A DNA stretch of 7,162 nt, taken from contig CAMQRG010000103.1 of assembly GCA_947036475.1 (NCBI GenBank), positions 1 through 7,162 on the forward strand, written 5' to 3'. The stretch's first letter is position 1. Every line of letters starts with the position of its first letter. The notes under the pieces were generated by a model that saw only the letters and a program-made list of their open reading frames with translations, did not search any database and was not told the DNA's origin. A program made the translations under genes and the position numbers. The DNA comes from an uncultured Clostridia bacterium (GTDB lineage: Bacteria; Bacillota; Clostridia; Lachnospirales; Anaerotignaceae). Positions 6,264 through 7,162 of the stretch are shown piece by piece.

Positions 6264-6414
6264 AAGACCTTGAGGGCTTTGCCCTCAAACTCCCACAAGC
6301 CCTTTGAAAAGGGCTTAACCCCAAACTTTATTTTCAACCGCGCGGATGTGCGGTTGCAGAAGGGTCAAGGGATGAAATCCCTTGCGGGGAGGTGGGGCAG
6401 AGTCCCACGGTCTT
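6264..6414 (+). repeat. Multi-hairpin element with inverted termini inside the Dlt-like operon
   Basis: A 151-bp non-coding block begins 4 bp after the GNAT stop. Its ends AAGACC (6264-6269) and GGTCTT (6409-6414) are perfect inverted repeats. Between them lie five hairpins: TTGAGGGC/GCCCTCAA (6270-6288, TTT loop), AAGCCCTT/AAGGGCTT (6297-6316, TGAA loop), CAACCGC/GCGGTTG (6335-6356), CAAGGGAT/ATCCCTTG (6366-6384, GAA loop) and GTGGG/CCCAC (6392-6408). The outer stem abuts the first and last hairpins, so the RNA could fold as one closed multibranch structure. None of the hairpins is followed by a T-tract, so this is not an ordinary terminator. It most resembles a dispersed palindromic or MITE-like intergenic repeat. 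No clear target duplication flanks it. It sits upstream of the carrier-protein ribosome binding site and could protect or process the mRNA. Confidence 0.7.
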
Positions 6415-6445
6415 GCAATGTCATTTAAGAAAGGAGAAATGGAAC

Positions 6446-6679
6446 ATGGACACAGAAGCATTGATGAAGATTTTGGCAGAACTGAGACCGGACGTAGATT
6501 TTGAGGAAAACAAGGAATTGGTAGACAGCGGCGAGCTGGATTCCTTCGACATCGTTTCTCTGGTAGGTGAACTTTGTGATGCTTACGATATCGAGATTGG
6601 TGCAGACGATATTGTCCCCGAAAACTTTAACTCCGTTGAGGCCATCTGCGCACTGATTACCAGATTGCAGGAGGACTGA
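6446..6679 (+). CDS. dltC: Acyl/aminoacyl carrier protein (DltC-like)
   Basis: A 77-residue acidic protein with the helical carrier fold. The phosphopantetheine attachment serine is Ser33 in the motif GELDSFDIVSL, comparable to the LLDSFGTVELL of DltC. The second half, with IEIGADDIVPENFNSVEAICALI, follows the usual helix II-III pattern. It would receive the activated amino acid from the upstream ligase and deliver it to the MBOAT protein. The ATG at 6446 has an AAGGAG site at 6431-6436, which is why the longer in-frame reading from 6392 is rejected: that stretch lies in the hairpin element. The MBOAT gene follows after 22 bp. Outside the serine motif the resemblance to DltC is modest, and a general acyl carrier protein dedicated to this operon is the alternative, so the symbol reflects context. 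Confidence 0.85.
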   Translation: MDTEALMKILAELRPDVDFEENKELVDSGELDSFDIVSLVGELCDAYDIEIGADDIVPENFNSVEAICALITRLQED

Positions 6680-6701
6680 TTAGGAAGGACAGGAGCGGGT
6701 C

Positions 6702-7162
6702 ATGGCATTTACATCATTCCGATTTGTTGTTTTTTTGGCGGTTTCTGCCGCGCTCTATTTTTTGACGCCAAAGCGTTGCCGATGGGTAACGCTTTTTGTC
6801 GTGAATTACGTTTTTTATTTTTTAGCCGGAGGACGGTATTTTGTATACCTTCTGGCGACAACACTGACAACATATCTTGCAGCAGTTACGTTGGGAAACA
6901 TGGCGTCAAAAAACAAAACTGCGTTTGCGGAAGCAAAAGCAGGATTGGATAAGGAAGGCAAAAAGGCATGGAAAGCCGCTTTTACGAGAAAAAAGCGCTT
7001 TGTTCTTGTGCCGACGCTCCTGCTCAACTTCGGGATACTTTCTGTGTTGAAATATTCCGGCTTTGTCTGCAATAACCTGAACGCGCTGTTTGCGCGGCTG
7101 GGCGTTGGCGGGGAGTTGCCAATATTCCGGTTTCTTCTGCCGCTGGGCATTTCGTTTTATAC
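6702..7162 (+). CDS. MBOAT membrane O-acyltransferase, DltB/AlgI type (3' end outside window)
   Basis: An open frame of 153 codons runs from the ATG at 6702 off the end of the window. It is preceded by AGGAG (6691-6695), 22 bp after the carrier gene. The N-terminus has the MBOAT pattern: MAFTSFRFVVFLAVSAALYFL and then PKRCRWVTLFVVNYVFYFLAGG, two hydrophobic helices split by a basic turn. A third helix (about 47-66), a Lys-rich cytoplasmic loop (about 68-99) and a further hydrophobic stretch with LNFGILSVLKYSGF follow. The visible part ends in LPLGISFY (146-153), the start of the family's LPLGISFYTFQ motif. The catalytic histidine lies beyond the window. Such proteins take an acyl or D-alanyl group from a cytoplasmic donor across the membrane. 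The sequence looks closer to AlgI/PatA-type MBOATs than to classical DltB, so no symbol is assigned. About 460 residues would be expected in full. Confidence 0.88.
   Translation, partial: MAFTSFRFVVFLAVSAALYFLTPKRCRWVTLFVVNYVFYFLAGGRYFVYLLATTLTTYLAAVTLGNMASKNKTAFAEAKAGLDKEGKKAWKAAFTRKKRFVLVPTLLLNFGILSVLKYSGFVCNNLNALFARLGVGGELPIFRFLLPLGISFY

Noticed and set aside
6270..6316. Hairpins after the GNAT gene as intrinsic terminators
   Set aside because: Stems are strong, but neither is followed by a T-tract, and the carrier gene continues the operon.
5666..6337. Long minus-strand open frames opposite the GNAT gene
   Set aside because: They are Ser/Arg/Pro-rich, low-complexity shadows of the coding strand with no family motif and no ribosome binding site.
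6256..6420. AATG at both sides of the hairpin element as a target-site duplication
   Set aside because: The copies are not adjacent to the element ends (4 bp and 2 bp away), and a 4-bp match is expected by chance.
6392..6445. Longer start for the carrier protein at 6392
   Set aside because: The added 18 residues are encoded by the hairpin element and are not carrier-like; AAGGAG precedes the ATG at 6446.

Overview
The window looks like a piece of the chromosome of a Gram-positive, low-to-mid-GC Firmicute, most likely an anaerobic member of the Clostridia (a Lachnospirales-type genome is my best guess). The reasons are the AAGGAG-type ribosome binding sites, extended -10 sigma-A promoters, and a gene set of homoserine dehydrogenase with an ACT domain, TmrB, CrcB, VanZ and a Dlt-like system. 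The taxonomic call is inference; no rRNA is present.

Left part (1-1440, + strand): the 3' portion of a homoserine dehydrogenase gene enters from outside the window. It is followed by a well-formed extended -10 promoter, about 115 nt of structured non-coding sequence, and a strong intrinsic terminator. This looks like a free-standing small RNA gene that I do not recognise.

Middle part (1473-3771, - strand): four genes read leftwards. They are a TmrB-like P-loop protein, a CrcB/Fluc fluoride channel, a VanZ-family membrane protein and an unrecognised four-helix membrane protein. They may form one loose operon driven by a promoter at 3813-3842.

Right part (3886-7162, + strand): a divergent operon starts from a very good promoter (TTGACG, 17 bp, TGcTATACT). 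It encodes a DltA-like aminoacyl adenylating enzyme, a GNAT acetyltransferase overlapping it by 23 bp, a 77-residue acyl carrier protein, and the first 153 residues of an MBOAT acyltransferase cut off by the window end. This is the logic of teichoic-acid D-alanylation: activate the amino acid, load it on a carrier, and pass it through a membrane O-acyltransferase to the envelope. Two things are not canonical. A GNAT gene is inserted between the ligase and the carrier, and a 151-bp multi-hairpin element with inverted termini lies inside the operon just upstream of the carrier gene.

Functionally, the TmrB, VanZ and Dlt-like genes all belong to families tied to the cell envelope or envelope-targeting antibiotics, and CrcB handles fluoride toxicity, so the region reads as an envelope and toxicity resistance neighbourhood. 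The best candidates for something undescribed are the small RNA, the GNAT-containing Dlt-like operon and the intra-operon hairpin element.
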